Part shown: positions 13,352-25,564 of the stretch, piece by piece
How the letters are laid out: each line of letters starts with the position of its first letter
How positions within the stretch are numbered: position 1 is the first letter of the stretch
Assembly: GCF_041381155.1 (NCBI RefSeq)
Contig: NC_091141.1
Location: 22,898,828-22,962,827, forward strand
Source of the DNA: Argopecten irradians
Lineage: Eukaryota; Mollusca; Bivalvia; Pectinida; Pectinidae
Direction: 5' to 3'
DNA: 64,000 nucleotides
The notes under the pieces: model-generated
Seen by the model: the letters and a program-made list of their open reading frames with translations, nothing else
Database searches by the model: none
Told to the model about the DNA's origin: nothing
Translations under genes and position numbers: made by a program

Positions 13352-15145
13352 TTGGATTTGAAGTGAATCTGAAAGTGGGACAGAGTATTGTAAACTGTCA
13401 AGAGCAAAAATTTATGCATTGTTTTCAAATTCCCTGTCCATGATTTCTTACTCTTTGAATTACCATACTGTCTCTTTTTTACTGGTAAATAATTATTGTT
13501 ATTTGAATAATCTGGTGTAATGGTTTTGACATTGTCAATTTCACTAAATTGTAATTTTTTCTTAGATTTTGGAGCTACTGGTGTACTTACATTACATTGA
13601 ACTGGTGTACTTACATTACAGTGAACTGGTGTATTTACATTACATTGAACTGGTGTATCTAAGAGGCTAATATTTTCTAATTTAGCAGCTTTTGAATCAG
13701 GAGCAGGAATGATCTCTTGGTCAACATCAAGAACTCTAGGGCGTTTTCTACCTGACTTTTTATCTGATTTCTTATGAGAATTTTTTCTAAGTTGTTTCAA
13801 ACTAATAACACGTTTTTTATCTGATAATTGTTGTCCTATTGATAGCTTAGCAGCAATAATGTGATAACAATTTGTAGTAGCTGGACATGAACAATGTTCT
13901 TTAGGAAATAGAGTAACAGCATACTTTTTATTATCCCTACCATCTACTAAAAAAGTTTCCTTACTTGGCACATGTGTCACACCATTGTTATTGATTACAA
14001 ATTTAGCCAAACTGATCTGTGATGTGTCCCTGGGTGTTTGATCTAGTGTTGGAGCTACCTGTCTGCTAGGTGTTATGCATGGACGTTCTGACTCTATATC
14101 ATTATGTAAACACTCATCAGTGACTGATTTTCTAGTGGGTGTATGTGGTGGAATGTCTTTACTCTCTGTTTGAATAGTAGATTTCAAATTTGAAATGATT
14201 TCCTCTGGATTGACTGTCCTATCCGGAATAACTAATTCATCTTGCGGAATAGCTGCATGTGAAAACTGTTCTAGTAGTTTGTACTGACCTACACCTGCCA
14301 TACCTCTTAGTGTTTCTACAGTGTAATAATTTTGAAGATAATATAGAGACAAAACCAATTGATCTACGGGTTGTTCTTTCCAGTTTGTCATTCTTTTCAA
14401 AACTGCATTCATACTTTCTGAAGCATTAGTTGTAATTCCTGAATATGGGTCATAGAGATTTGGAAACTGTTCTATAATCCACCTTCCTGAGAACTTTAAG
14501 ATGTCTGGTTTAATATGCTTAACAAAATAATCTAAAACTGGTTCTGACCATTTTGAAGAAAGATGTTCTAACTTATCAGTGAAGTGTTCTTCTGATTCGC
14601 AATGCATGAGTGTTTTTAAGTCGCTTACATAAACTGCTATTTCTGAAGTTTCAACCTTTTTCCCTACCAGCCAATATTTGAAGTCTTGTTTGATATGATT
14701 CCAACAATGCAATAATTGTAAATTTGGAGCTACTTTCAAAATAGCATTAGATATAGCCCTTTCTCTATCTGTTATGATGGGAATGTGAATTTTTTTCAAG
14801 ATAGGAATCTTCTCCAATAACAAAGAAAAAAAATGTTCATGGGTAAGTTGATATTTTCTCTCATGTACAAGGAAAGCCAAAGGCATTACAGGTGACTGTT
14901 TGAATAATACATTCCTGAATATAACAGGTGAAACATAAAAATCCCCTAGTTGAAAAGTAGTGTCATATTGTAGATATAGTTTATCTCTTGCTTCTGACTG
15001 AGCGATATCTGTGAAGTTGTCAAACATTTCTTGTAACCCTATAACTGCCAAAAGATCAGGATATATTGATAAATCTACAGCACTACTCTTAATTATAGAA
15101 TTTCTTAAAAATGAGCATAAAAAAGGATATAAAAAGGAAAGAAAA
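13252..15145 (-). CDS. MULE transposase with SWIM zinc finger
   Basis: The ATG-initiated frame starts at 15051 (599 codons), but coding similarity continues upstream without a stop to about 15145, so the true N-terminus is longer or spliced. Counting from that ATG, the DDE triad is visible: D30 (LQYDTTFQLG), D95 (IITDRERAI, followed by the LLHCWNHI block) and E212 (TTNASESMNAVLK). A SWIM finger follows (C387-x-C389-x5-C395-x-H397). Then come basic, low-complexity sequence and an 8-residue repeat (TPVQCNVS) made by a 24-bp minisatellite. The last 60 or so codons lie opposite the Ulp1 frame and are probably not translated as such. Role: cut-and-paste transposition of the surrounding element. 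Confidence 0.85.
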
Positions 15146-15736
15146 ATTTATCTTAATTTCTACACATACAGACCATAGCACTAGTAATGCAGATTATGAC
15201 TGGATAACAGACTGGTCTCAAATATATACAGGTAATTGTCACCCAAGCTGACACTAATTGGTGAGATGACAATCAAGAGGATTACCCATACAGTTAACAC
15301 CTGAACACATCTCCAGCTTGGGTTAATTAGCCACTGGTAATTTCTGGCTCATGGCCCCATGTGGATGGGTGTTGTTTACATTGTGACTACATTCTCAACA
15401 CTGGTCAGGTAATTAATAGCCTTTTAATGAAGGAAGGACTATTCACAGATAATTAAATGAATTTCTAAGGTAAATCCTCTAATTAATATAGATATCTGAA
15501 TTTCTGTTCAAATAATTAAAAATTTACCATGATGATGATGAACACTTTTGCTCAAAATTAATTAGAACCCTGATGACTGATAATGATGAACACTTGTTAA
15601 ATGTAACCAATCAAAAGTTGTCTGTGACAATGATAACCAATCCTTACTTGGTCCAAACTATTATAAAATGTACTCCATTTCAAATTTTATTCACTGTTTC
15701 CTTTTTCCTTGGAATACTACACATTATACTAAGATC

Positions 15737-15847
15737 ATGGCTAAGCTTGCAGTCTTTGGTAGCAGCTATGTCACTCGCCTTGAACGATATTGCCATGGTG
15801 ACCTCCAGACACAGTTCCTTTCAGTGCGTAGGCCAATGTTTTTGTGA
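15737..15847 (+). CDS. Small SGNH-hydrolase-like ORF inside the MULE
   Basis: A 36-codon frame starts MAKLAVFGSSYVTRLERY and runs opposite to the transposase. The FGSSYVTRL segment resembles the first block (G-D/S-S) of SGNH-type domains found in several invertebrate transposon proteins, where it is followed by a 'DL..PG..RFFG' stretch. Here the similarity is lost after DLQ and the frame stops. It may be a decayed first exon. The family assignment is from memory of the motif and is weak. Confidence 0.3.
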   Translation: MAKLAVFGSSYVTRLERYCHGDLQTQFLSVRRPMFL

Positions 15848-16729
15848 TGTATGTGTACATATTGATATTTTACTTCTGTAATGTACTTTTTGAACATTAT
15901 CTGTAAATACCGTGCAAAATGTTTTGATGAATTAGATATGTGAATGTGAAATGTACAAATGTACCATGTAAAATAATTGTGTATTGATAAATAATAAATT
16001 AATGATGTATTTTATATCTATGCATGTATTATGTGAACTGATGTGTATGTAAATAATGTTTTATATATATATTCTAATAAATAAATGATTTAATTCACTC
16101 TGTGTCCTATCATATTTTATTTTTTGACTATAAATCAATATTAGGTTAGCATTACTTGCTATTAGCTAACAAGAGTCAATCACCTTTACATTGATATATC
16201 TGTATACATGTATGTGTATATACATAAATTAATTCAGTTTTTTACTAAAAAAATGAGAAATTACTGAAAACTTCACCCATGTCCATTCAGTTCATGTTGT
16301 CTTCAGGTCCACCATATCGGCATTAACTATACAGTAAGCGACCCTTTTCTACAAGCTTTGAAATTAAGAGTTCATATTTTTTTACACATAAATAGCATTA
16401 ATATAGTGTATTAGTGAATAATATTGGATAAAACAAAGATATATTGCTTCAATACACGAATTAATACTCTAAAACCCCGTTCAGGTCCTCCTTCAGGTCC
16501 CGTTCAGGTCCGCCATATTATCGGTACGGTAAGCGACCTTTTTGTCGAGCTTTATAATTAAGTCTTCAAAAAAAAATTTTCACAAAAAAAGACATCAAGA
16601 TGTGTATTAATATATATTCTAGCATAAAATAAAGAGATATTGCATATAAATATGCATTTAATACTCTAAAACCCCGTTCAGGTCCTCCTTCAGGTCCCGT
16701 TCAGGTCCATTCAGGTCTTTAGTAGGACT

Positions 16730-19700
16730 CGGTTCAGAGATAATGAGCTAGGCGGTCACGTGGTCTTGTGATGTCACAGTAGTCCGCGACTACACAAGGT
16801 AAGCCTAGTACTATACATGTATACAGCACATATACGTTTTCGAGTAAATAGTTATTTTGGCTATATGAGGTAGATATTTTCAGTTTCAAAACATTCCATT
16901 TACATCATTTCAAACATTCAAACAAGCATATATCTAACTTTATATTAGATAATCAGTCGAATTTAAAAGCGATTTCAAAATGATGTTCGGATCAGTCTGG
17001 ACTGAGATTTAGATAGCATATTATGTAAATCGCTGTGTAATAAAAAACATTATAATGTAACACTATCGTTTAACGAATTAAGTCACAAAAAGCAGGAAAA
17101 TATCAAGAATGCGTGTTTTTATTTGAAAATTCTGCCATAACGATGCAAACACGGCACAGTTTTTGACAAAAAATAAAATGTGGACGGTTGTCAGTTATGT
17201 TATATTGGAGTAACAGTATCGAACTTAAACCGAAAATAATATGTATATATATATTGTTGCCTTTGAAACTTTATCCATAACGTTTACTAAAAAGCATAAA
17301 TACATCAATGATATTTCTGATATGTGTTTTTAAATTACAGTATAAGTGTAGATTTAAATTAATTATTTCAAAATTATACGAAATCCTTTAAATAGTATAT
17401 TCATTTTTTTAATCACATAAAGTGTTGAAATGAAAAATGAAATTACTTGTATACATGCATTCAACTTCGCTAGCCAAGGGAATTAAGGCCGATTCTCTTC
17501 CTACGCAAGCCAATGGTATTAAGTTCGATTCTCTTCCTACGCAAGCCAATGTAATAAGGTCTGATTCTCTTCCTACTGCCCTTGGCATATCTCACTTCAG
17601 AACAGTATGTGTTTTTTACTTTCAACTCTTGATTGAGATGCGGCTTAAGGTTCAGAGCGACCGAAGTTTACAACGCAGCTTTGATATGTCATACAAAAAC
17701 ATGATACTCTGAAGCGCATATAGTATTAACGTGACGCATACATGTTTATCATGAGGCAGCAACAACGTCATTAGCAGGCTTGGGCGAAGACACTCTAACA
17801 CTAAAGCCACGTGGGGGTGGGGGTATGGATTACTATCATCTAAACTTTAATCAATTTAGATTGTTATTATTATACAGGCGAAACAACGTCCTATGAGACA
17901 AGTTCCACGAAACAGAATTGGAGAAAGTTATGTTTCACAAAATTAAACAATTAAAAGATATACTGCGATCTCGTTACAAAATTGGACATTGCAGAACTTC
18001 TGCATGAAACACAAAAACTGGTGTCCGAACTTACTTATCAACAAATGACTAATACACGTGTTCATCTTTGGTATTTTGAATCTGTCGCAAACAACACGCG
18101 TGTTTCATGGGGCGCTGCCATTCTTTCAACCAAACAACAATGACACGAGCTTTTTAATTGGTTGCTTATGACGTAAATGGAAGGGTCGCATCTGCGGTGA
18201 TCCAGCAGGTGGCGCAGTGCGGGACTAGCCGTTTTGAAGTGAGATATATATATGCCAAGGGTAGTAGAAAGAGAATCGGTCTAATACCCTTGGCTAGCGA
18301 AATTGACAGGCGTTATAAATAGATATAATATCTTTCCTTTTTTTTTAATATACTTAGTGATATCTAAATAGGTATCTTTAGTGTGGTAATGCTGTAACCC
18401 TTCGTGTATGAAGATTCCAAACGGTGAAAATACATGCTTAGTAAGAATTACATGCATAGAATTCTTACTAATACCTTAGAAATTACGGAAATTGCTATAT
18501 GCTACGATTCCGTAATTACAGTACTTGACTGGAATATTGTTTAAGGTTAAACCTTTAGTTGAAATAGTTCGTTAGAACCATTTTTTGTTTCTGAATAAGT
18601 CAACTCCCATTATTGGTTTACCTGTATAAACGACACATATATCAGAAACATATATATTATATATATATATTCCTAGGTATGATCAGGGATATTTTATTTC
18701 CATTTACTTTTATTCATCTTCAATTTAAAAATGGAGGTGACAATAAATATTCCTAGAGCATAGGGCTCATTCTCCGAACACCAACTCTGGTTAATACAAA
18801 GGGAGTGTGTTTATGCAGGGAACCCTTTGAAGTTTAGTTATAGTCTGTTTCAAACTCTAACAACAACTCAGGTAACTTTTCAACCAGGTAATTTTTTATA
18901 CTCATACCTATGATAAGATATATCATAAGATATACTACAGTTTTGTTAATTTAAGTTCAAGCACTCGCTGATATATTTAATATTATTTATTACATAATGA
19001 TTTTTACTTTTTTTTTAATCATCATATAAAAACACACTGTACAATGTTTATTAAAGTGTCACACGTATTTTACAATAGTAATTGATGGAAGCAGAATGTG
19101 TACTAGTATTTTTTTAATAACATATTTTAATTGATATATATTTTACAGTAATTAAAATATTCTAGCATTCGTGTAATTCAATGTTTTCCAAAATAATCAT
19201 ATATAATAATAAGATATTATCAAAGTGTCGCATATCTTTTAAAACAGTAGGTAATTTACCATTACGGCATGCTCATATGCAAAATAGTTCCTGCCAATTA
19301 AAGCAAAGTGCAGCAGCTGTGATGCTGATCATGAGTCGGCATATGTGATCAAGTCAACTGTTCCATTCTGGTATCCAAAATAATGTCTGTATATTCTAAA
19401 TAGGTCCGATATAGGAGATATATAAAGTTCTTGGTGAATTTCTATCTAGTTTATGTTTCAATGTTCGTAATAAGTTCTGTCTTGATGAAGCGTTTTCACA
19501 TATATTGAAGATATGATTCTTTTTTTCGTTAAATGTTAGACCTAAGTGTCTATGAAATTCATCTTGTGATATTTGGTGGTTATTTAAAGTGAATGGTGGG
19601 TGTACAGGTAAACAACATTCTGGTCCAGGTATTACATAACCATCAAACCAAAGGCATGGCTAATTATATATCCATATCGGTGCATCTACTTGTACATCAA

Positions 19701-20594
19701 TTAAAATTTGAAAGCGACCGCAAGGTCTGAACAAATACATGTACACGTTATATGTCGGCTGTGCAAGAGGGCACAATGTGTTTCAACTATGTACAGTGTA
19801 CATATAAAAATGTCTCAAATGATTGTAAATCGATTTCAAATTCATTAATGTAAGTGTAGATTTTGTAGATAACCATAAGCACTTAGGAGTAACCTTGGAA
19901 GCTAATTGTAAATGGAATATCCACATTGATAATATATGTAAACAGGTATCAAAACAGGTAAGTGTTCTTCGAAAACTTAAATATACTCTTAATAAACAAA
20001 CTTTAATAAAAATGTACAAGTCATATATTCGGCCACTGAATACTGTTGTGAGGTTTGGGATGGGTGCTCTCTTAGTGATGCAGAACAAATAGAAAAACGT
20101 CAGCTTGAATAATTACTGGTCTACCGTCTTATACTAGCAGAAATTCACTGTATTTGGAAAGTGGTCTAGAACCACTTACTTCCCGTCGTTCCCGTAGAAG
20201 ACTACAACTATTTTACAAAGTAAATAACAAAATTACACCCAACTACCTCTATTCATTGTTACCCCCACTAGTTTCAGAAAATTCTTTCTATAATCTTCAA
20301 AATGCTAACAACTTTACTTTACCTAATTTCCGTCTCCAGCTCTCAAACCAGCTAGATATTAATATTAGAAATATAGTGTTTTTATATAACGTTTTTAAAA
20401 AGTCTCTAAACAATCTTACGAAAGTACCTATTTATTATTCTATTGGAAATAGAAAAGCAAATATATTGCATGCCAGATTAAGAAATAGATGCAGTACCCT
20501 AAAATGATTTATTCTGCTCTAATTTAATAGATTACCAGCAATGCCAATGTGGGCATCCCATTGAGGATGCCCATCACTTCTTCTTTACATGTTA
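16730..20594. repeat. Duplicated 3.8 kb segment, copy A'
   Basis: This is the second copy of 8042-11844, in the same orientation, starting directly after the MULE right end at 'cggttcagagataatg'. It matches copy A nearly base for base, except for scattered homopolymer indels and a patch at about 17605-17945. Past the point where copy A is truncated, sequence continues into the natural end of the LINE. Confidence 0.95.
17466..18301. mobile_element. Nonautonomous TIR element, copy in segment A'
   Basis: Same element as 8778-9562: TTCGCTAGCCAAGGG at the left, CCCTTGGCTAGCGAA at the right, with the threefold repeat in the left arm. The interior at about 17605-17945 differs from the other copy by dense small insertions and deletions. 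Confidence 0.75.
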
Positions 20595-20757
20595 TAATTA
20601 CGCTGACCAGAGAATTCAATAATTTCGAACATTAAACAACTTCATTCCTTTAGACCTGCAGCTACTACTACACGGAAGTCCAGATTTGTCTATTGAAGAT
20701 AACATTACAATATGTCAGAGCACTCAACAGTATATAACTGACTGTAATAGGTTTTAA
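19857..20757 (+). pseudogene. Non-LTR retrotransposon RT tail with terminal zinc knuckle, copy A'
   Basis: Same LINE remnant as in copy A but complete at its 3' end. After the ESGLEPLTSRRSRRR frame (20154-20507), coding continues in another frame with CQCGHPIEDAHHFFFTC, a C-x-C-G...H...C zinc knuckle typical of non-LTR RT C-termini. It ends at a stop near 20757 (ITDCNRF). Frame breaks at about 20060 and 20505 show it is dead. What follows to about 21000 is probably the LINE 3' region. Confidence 0.75.
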
Positions 20758-21803
20758 CCCACTTCCCTCCTCCTCTTACGTTTCCTATTTATAATATGAA
20801 CTATTGAAAAATGTTTCTCAATATCTTTCCGACGCTGGCGACCGAAGAGCTACATAATTAAGAAAGCAACAGATTGACAGGAGAAAGAGCCCAAAGCACT
20901 GGATGTGATGGACTTTAAGTAAAGCAGCGATTACTACAACTTCGGTCGTCAGCATTGGGAGTGATTACAAATACATACGTATCAATAAATTAAGTAATTA
21001 TATACATATGTTAAAATAAAGTATCTCTCTCCCTCCCCTCTCTCTCCCCCCTCGAGCTCTCTCTCACTCTTTAACTACGATGATATCAAATAATATATTG
21101 AGCATAAAGGTATTTCCTATCCGCTCACAATTAATCAATATGATATCAAACATTTTGAGCGAATTCGAATCATGTCTTCAACCCCAGATAATTCGCCATT
21201 ATCAAATAAATAGGGTACAATTACCAAATGTCCTCTCCTCTTTTCGAACTATACGGTTAACGCATGTCTGAGAAAAATAAACATCCCCTCCCCTGTCCCG
21301 ATAAAGAATTGGGGTTATCTCTTCCAATCCAATCATAACTGATGTACTACCATATCAATACTGGCAAAGCCCTAATACATCTAAATGTATCACACACCAG
21401 TAAAGATTATATGGTTTTGATTAAATATATCAACGATAATGAGTTCTTGATATTACTGGTAATGTTTGACATTATTGAAAGTACACGTCTTGCTTCAGTG
21501 TTTTTTTTAATTTTTTTTATTGTATTATTACAGTTATCAGTTATCCTTATTCTTAGCTTATTCCTTATCAACACCATCCTTTTCATGCATTCTACTCAAT
21601 CTTATTCTCTTTTTTTATCTTACACACACACAAACACACACACTATCACCCCCTTCCCTTACACACACACTCACACACTTACAGGATATACAAACTTATA
21701 CATACTCAATTTGGTCAATTCTTTTTTTATCCTATACACACATGCCAAAACATTCACACACACTTACAAATTATACAAAATATACATACATGTACAATAG
21801 GGG

Positions 21804-21839
<36 letters not shown>

Positions 21840-21964
21840 TATGGGATATATTCGCTGGAGGTATGCAGTTCCGCAGAATTATTGGTTAATATTTTTAAAT
21901 TATCAGATGTATTATTTCATTGTATTTCAAGTCGTGCTGCCAGAGATTGGGTGTGATTTCTATA
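20758..21964. other. Noncoding, low-complexity DNA
   Basis: It contains a CT-rich tract (21022-21068), CA/CACACA-rich blocks (21603-21690 and 21736-21765) and a GA dinucleotide run (about 21806-21836). The overlapping 150-codon ORFs here (21342-21996) are products of these simple repeats and have no domain. Confidence 0.6.
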
Positions 21965-21967
21965 AGC

Positions 21968-22944
21968 TTAATCCATTTTTTTCCAATCTTGATTGAATTC
22001 TTCTTCACATTTATTTCCTTTGCCAATACTAATGTATTTATGAATATCACAGTTTTCCTTTATAATAGATTTTAATGATGTTATTGATAGGTTTTGTTGT
22101 AGACATCTAGATCTATAAATGTATTGTTTCAAAATGAGTAAAATTAGGTTGTCAGTTTTGTAATATATGTTTCTATTGTTGGGTATACCAAAAATGATAG
22201 TCTTTTTATTAAAAGAAAAAGAAATAAATAATAAATCTAGCAAAAATTCAAAATTTTCAAAAAATAATTGCACTTCTCTGCATTCCCAAAATATGTGTGT
22301 TATTGTTTCTATTTCTGTCTTACAGGAAAAGCAATGTGGATTTTCAGATAAGCCAATTTTAAATACGTATGAGTTTGTTGTGAGGATATGTTGATTTATT
22401 CTGTATTGTAGCCATTGAAGTTTTGAGCTTGAAGTAGCTCGGAAAGGGGTCAAGTATATTTGCTTCCAAGTTTCCTCATTAATTTCAAATAAATTGTTCC
22501 ATTTTCCTTTACCAGAAGACCTTGTGTTATTTTGACAAAGTATGTGGTAGAATTCTTTTGATCCCTTTTTATGTTTAATAAAAATTTCTAAATTATTTGG
22601 TATAAATGGATAAGACAGATTGAAATTATCAAACTGTTTGTGAGATAAGTACTCTCTACACGAATTTATAATTCCCTGGTAAGTTACAAAGTTAGTATTA
22701 ACATTAAATTTTTCTGTAAATTCATGAAAATTGTAAAAACTTAACGAGTATGGACATTTCAAAAGGTCATTAAGAAAAATAACATTGTTCTTGTACCAGT
22801 TTTTATAAAATACCATTTTCCTATTTATTATTATATCCTTATTGTACCAAATGGGTGTTTTTCAATATATCATGACCATTTAACTGTGCTTGTTTCTTAA
22901 TAAAACAATTCCAAGAATTAAAAACATCTTTCCAAAATTGATTG
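21968..22944 (-). pseudogene. LINE ORF2 C-terminal region
   Basis: The frame at 21968-22816 is typical of the post-RT part of L1/Tx1 ORF2. It contains LQWLQYRINQHILTTN, then a CFSC...THIFWEC knuckle (C-x2-C...H-x4-C). Similarity extends upstream in shifted frames (TPIWYNKDIIINR, then NQFWKDVFNSWN) to the border of the nested insertion at about 22944. A frameshift near 22850 separates the parts. The stop is at 21968. Confidence 0.8.
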
Positions 22945-22947
22945 TTA

Positions 22948-24645
22948 GGGCTTTTCACCAATTTGGTGAAAAGACCTATTGTTTTTGTTCTGTTTTTTAT
23001 TATTATTATTATTATTATTATTCTACACTTTTTTTTGTCCAAAAGATCTTCAAAATGGTAAGAGGTATGCCAATGGTCTTATTGTTATATTGTATGGCAT
23101 GAGTTGAAGAGGTGACCGCAACATTTTTAAGTAGGTCAAAAATCCAAGATGGCCGCCATGACGTCATACCTAAAAAGTTTAAAACAGCCATAACTCAAAA
23201 ACCGTTTAAGATACAGCAAATATTTTTGATGTTTTTAGTAGATCGTATAATAGACTAACTTTTATTCAATTACAGCAATTAGGTCAAAGGTCAAACAAAA
23301 AAGCTCGCTATGGGGTCAAAGTTCACGAATTTTATTTTTTTTGATTTTGCGAAATTTCTTTTTACATATCGATGCAGAATGTCATTCTGATGAATTTGGT
23401 GTCTTTTATTTTTCGGTAGCACTTCCGGTTAATGCTGTATGCCATTTTGAACATTCCTTTGATCTTTGCGAAATTCCCGCCAAAATGTTTAACATTATAT
23501 ATTGTCGAACTGAATGACTAATATAGTCTACAATTGCTATAGAAAAGACCCCTCTAATGTTCTCTAACCTTTGATATAATTTTCATCTTCATCAAAAAAA
23601 CAAAATGGCCGCTATGACGTCATATCTTAAAATTTAAAAATGCTTATAACTCACTAACAGTTCTTTTCACAGAGTTCATCCAATAATATTTTTTGCAGAT
23701 AATCTTAAGCGTAAACTTTTTTTCTCTACATGTTATTACAAAAAATGGCAACTTCCGGTTTTCGGTAAGGGTCAAATGTTAAAGTTCCTGTTTTTAACAA
23801 TAAACTTGAAAACTTTTCTCCTGAAGTTCTGTAAGGTCTAGGATCTTCATGTTTCATATATAAGATGTCCAGGGGATGGGCTATGAAGTCAGATATTAGG
23901 AATGACCTTGACCCATATTCAAGGTCACATGAGTCATATATGTTCAAATCTTTAAATGACTCAACAATAACCAAAATGACAAGAGTCTTCATACGTTCAA
24001 GGTCACAGGGGTCCAGAGTTTAAATATACATACCGGGGTATATATACTTAACAACACCGCAAGTCAGATGACGTTAAGGCGCATTCGATCTCGTTATCAT
24101 TTGCTCGAACGAATTTGGAAATATGAATTGGATTAAGATGAGAGTTCTCTTCGGCTGATCAAACTTAATCTGCGCAAAGAAAGATAACTCCCCCTAAAAA
24201 CCTATGTAACAGTATATTTCTTTATGAGTGATTACGCTTGTTCATATGTTGGTAAGCAAGTCGAAATGACTCAACAATAACCAAAATGACAAGAGTCTTC
24301 ATACGTTCAAGGTCACAGGGGTCCAGAGTTTAAATATACATACCGGGGTATATGTACTTAACAACACCGCAAGTCAGATGACGTTAAGGCACATTCGATC
24401 ACGTTATCATTTGCTTGAACGAATTTGGAAATATGAATTGGATTAAGATGAGAGTTCTCTTCGGCTGATCAAACTTCATGCAGATCTTCACTAAAACATT
24501 TTTATTCGGGGCTAAAAGTCAAGGTCATTTATTGGTTACAACTTCAAAACCCATGCATTACCTAGTTCTTAAATTACCTGGCAATGACGGTATTGTAAAC
24601 TAAATATAGTGAAAAGCCCGCCAAATTGTCTATGACAATTTCTAG
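22948..24645. mobile_element. 1.7 kb element with terminal hairpins, inserted in the LINE
   Basis: The LINE coding similarity breaks at 22944 and resumes at 24649. A short duplication (GTTA, or TTA) flanks the insert. Each end carries a hairpin: CTTTTCACC..GGTGAAAAG at the left (about 22951-22973), and AAATTGTC-TAT-GACAATTT near the right end, followed by CTAG. GGGCTTTTCAC also occurs inverted near the right end (GTGAAAAGCCC), so the subterminal regions are related. The interior is noncoding with an ATT run (22998-23022) and two 213-bp direct repeats. The superfamily is unresolved: 3-bp TTA duplications suit PIF/Harbinger, but the CTAG end with a hairpin recalls Helitrons. Confidence 0.65.
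23954..24476. repeat. Pair of 213-bp direct repeats
   Basis: 23954-24166 and 24264-24476 are almost identical (ending 'gagttctcttcggctgatc' plus aaactt) and lie 310 bases apart inside the 1.7 kb insertion. There are only a few substitutions between them, so the duplication is recent relative to the element. Confidence 0.9.
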
Positions 24646-24648
24646 TTA

Positions 24649-25145
24649 CATTTAGATTCACATTCTTCAACATATCCTACTCCACAATTAGCCATAATGT
24701 TTGTGTTAATATTGGTTTCTAGAATCACTTGCCATTTACTTGACTTTGTGTATAATCTTTTGATTCATGTTAACTTGAGAGCCCTGATAAAAGAGTATAT
24801 GTCTATCATTCTAAGACCGCCTTCACTGTATTTCTTTATAATAATATCTCTCTTAACCTTATCTACTTTACTGTTCCAAAGGAATTTATATATTTCTGAG
24901 TTAAGTGCTTTTATGAAATATTTATCAGGATTTGGCAGTGCTATGAACAGGTGATTAAGCTGTGAAATTAGTAGCGATTTAATAACTTGCACTTTGCCGA
25001 TAGGTGTAAGAATTATTTTATTCCAAGTATTCAGAATTGATTTAAGTTTAACATGTTTCTTGTCATAATTCATTTTTACCATTCTATGTAATTCTACGTT
25101 AAAATGAATACCCAAAACTGTAAAACTCCTTTTTCCCCAATGCAA
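24649..25145 (-). pseudogene. LINE ORF2 RT thumb and following region
   Basis: The frame contains FTVLGIHF..., LNTWNKIILTPIGKVQVIKSLLISQLNHLF, then FLWNSKVDKVKRDIIIKKYSEGGLRMIDI. This is the characteristic post-palm region of L1-clade RTs ('W..R.Lt..GKi.viksl...l', 'F.W......k...l......GGl...d'). A TGA at 24764-24766 stands where the family has Trp (A-L-K-L-T-W-I). Similarity goes on to the nested insertion border. Confidence 0.85.
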
Positions 25146-25209
25146 GTTCCATTCTGGACAAAATTGTTCATCACTATATTTCTTATTCCCTATCCAAATT
25201 ACTTCAGTC

Positions 25210-25564
25210 TTACCCTTGTTTACTTTTAAGCCAGATATTTCTGCATTTTTTCAATTCTTTCAATGTTTCCCTTAATGCTTGTCTTGACCCATCTAATATA
25301 ACTGATGTATCATCAGCATATTGGGATAATAATAAAGGAGTGTCATCAATGTTAATACCCTTATTGTTTACATTATTTCTTATTCTAATTCCTAAAACTT
25401 CAGCACAGAGAATAAACAAATATGGGGAGATAGGATCACCTTGGCGACATCCTCGATTGATAAGAAAAAATGGAGACAAATTCCCCCCCTGGTTAACAGT
25501 TGAATTAGAACCATTTTGAAAAACATTTACCCATTTTCGTATGTCATTTCCAAAGTTAAAAAAG
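25210..25564 (-). pseudogene. LINE reverse transcriptase, C-terminal palm with YADD
   Basis: The frame carries RGCRQGDPISPYLF and LSQYADDTSVIL, the RT motifs with the two catalytic aspartates. It ends in QG* soon after the motif, a lesion that separates it from the 24649-25145 fragment. Its upstream half is at 27591-28116, on the other side of the TTAA transposon. Confidence 0.9.

Larger units (their letters stand above)
11845..16716. mobile_element. Mutator-like (MULE) composite transposon with long repeat-built TIRs
   Basis: The element is about 4.9 kb. Its terminal inverted repeats are long (left about 11845-12195, right about 16305-16716) and are themselves built from a tandem repeat. 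The block 'acctgaacgggacctgaagg' plus a downstream motif 'gaacggggttttagagtatt' occurs twice in each arm, about 203 bases apart. Inside, on the minus strand, is a MULE-type DDE transposase with SWIM finger and a Ulp1-like/zinc-finger tail. A small plus-strand ORF lies opposite. A direct repeat of about 120 bases (12629-12688 and 12750-12812) lies downstream of the coding part. The flanks do not match as a target-site duplication, because the two sides belong to different copies of the duplicated segment. Confidence 0.8.

Noticed and set aside
21342..21996. Two overlapping ORFs of about 150 codons
   Set aside because: They are rich in Thr/His/Leu because they cross CA, CT and GA simple repeats; no domain, and both frames are equally open.
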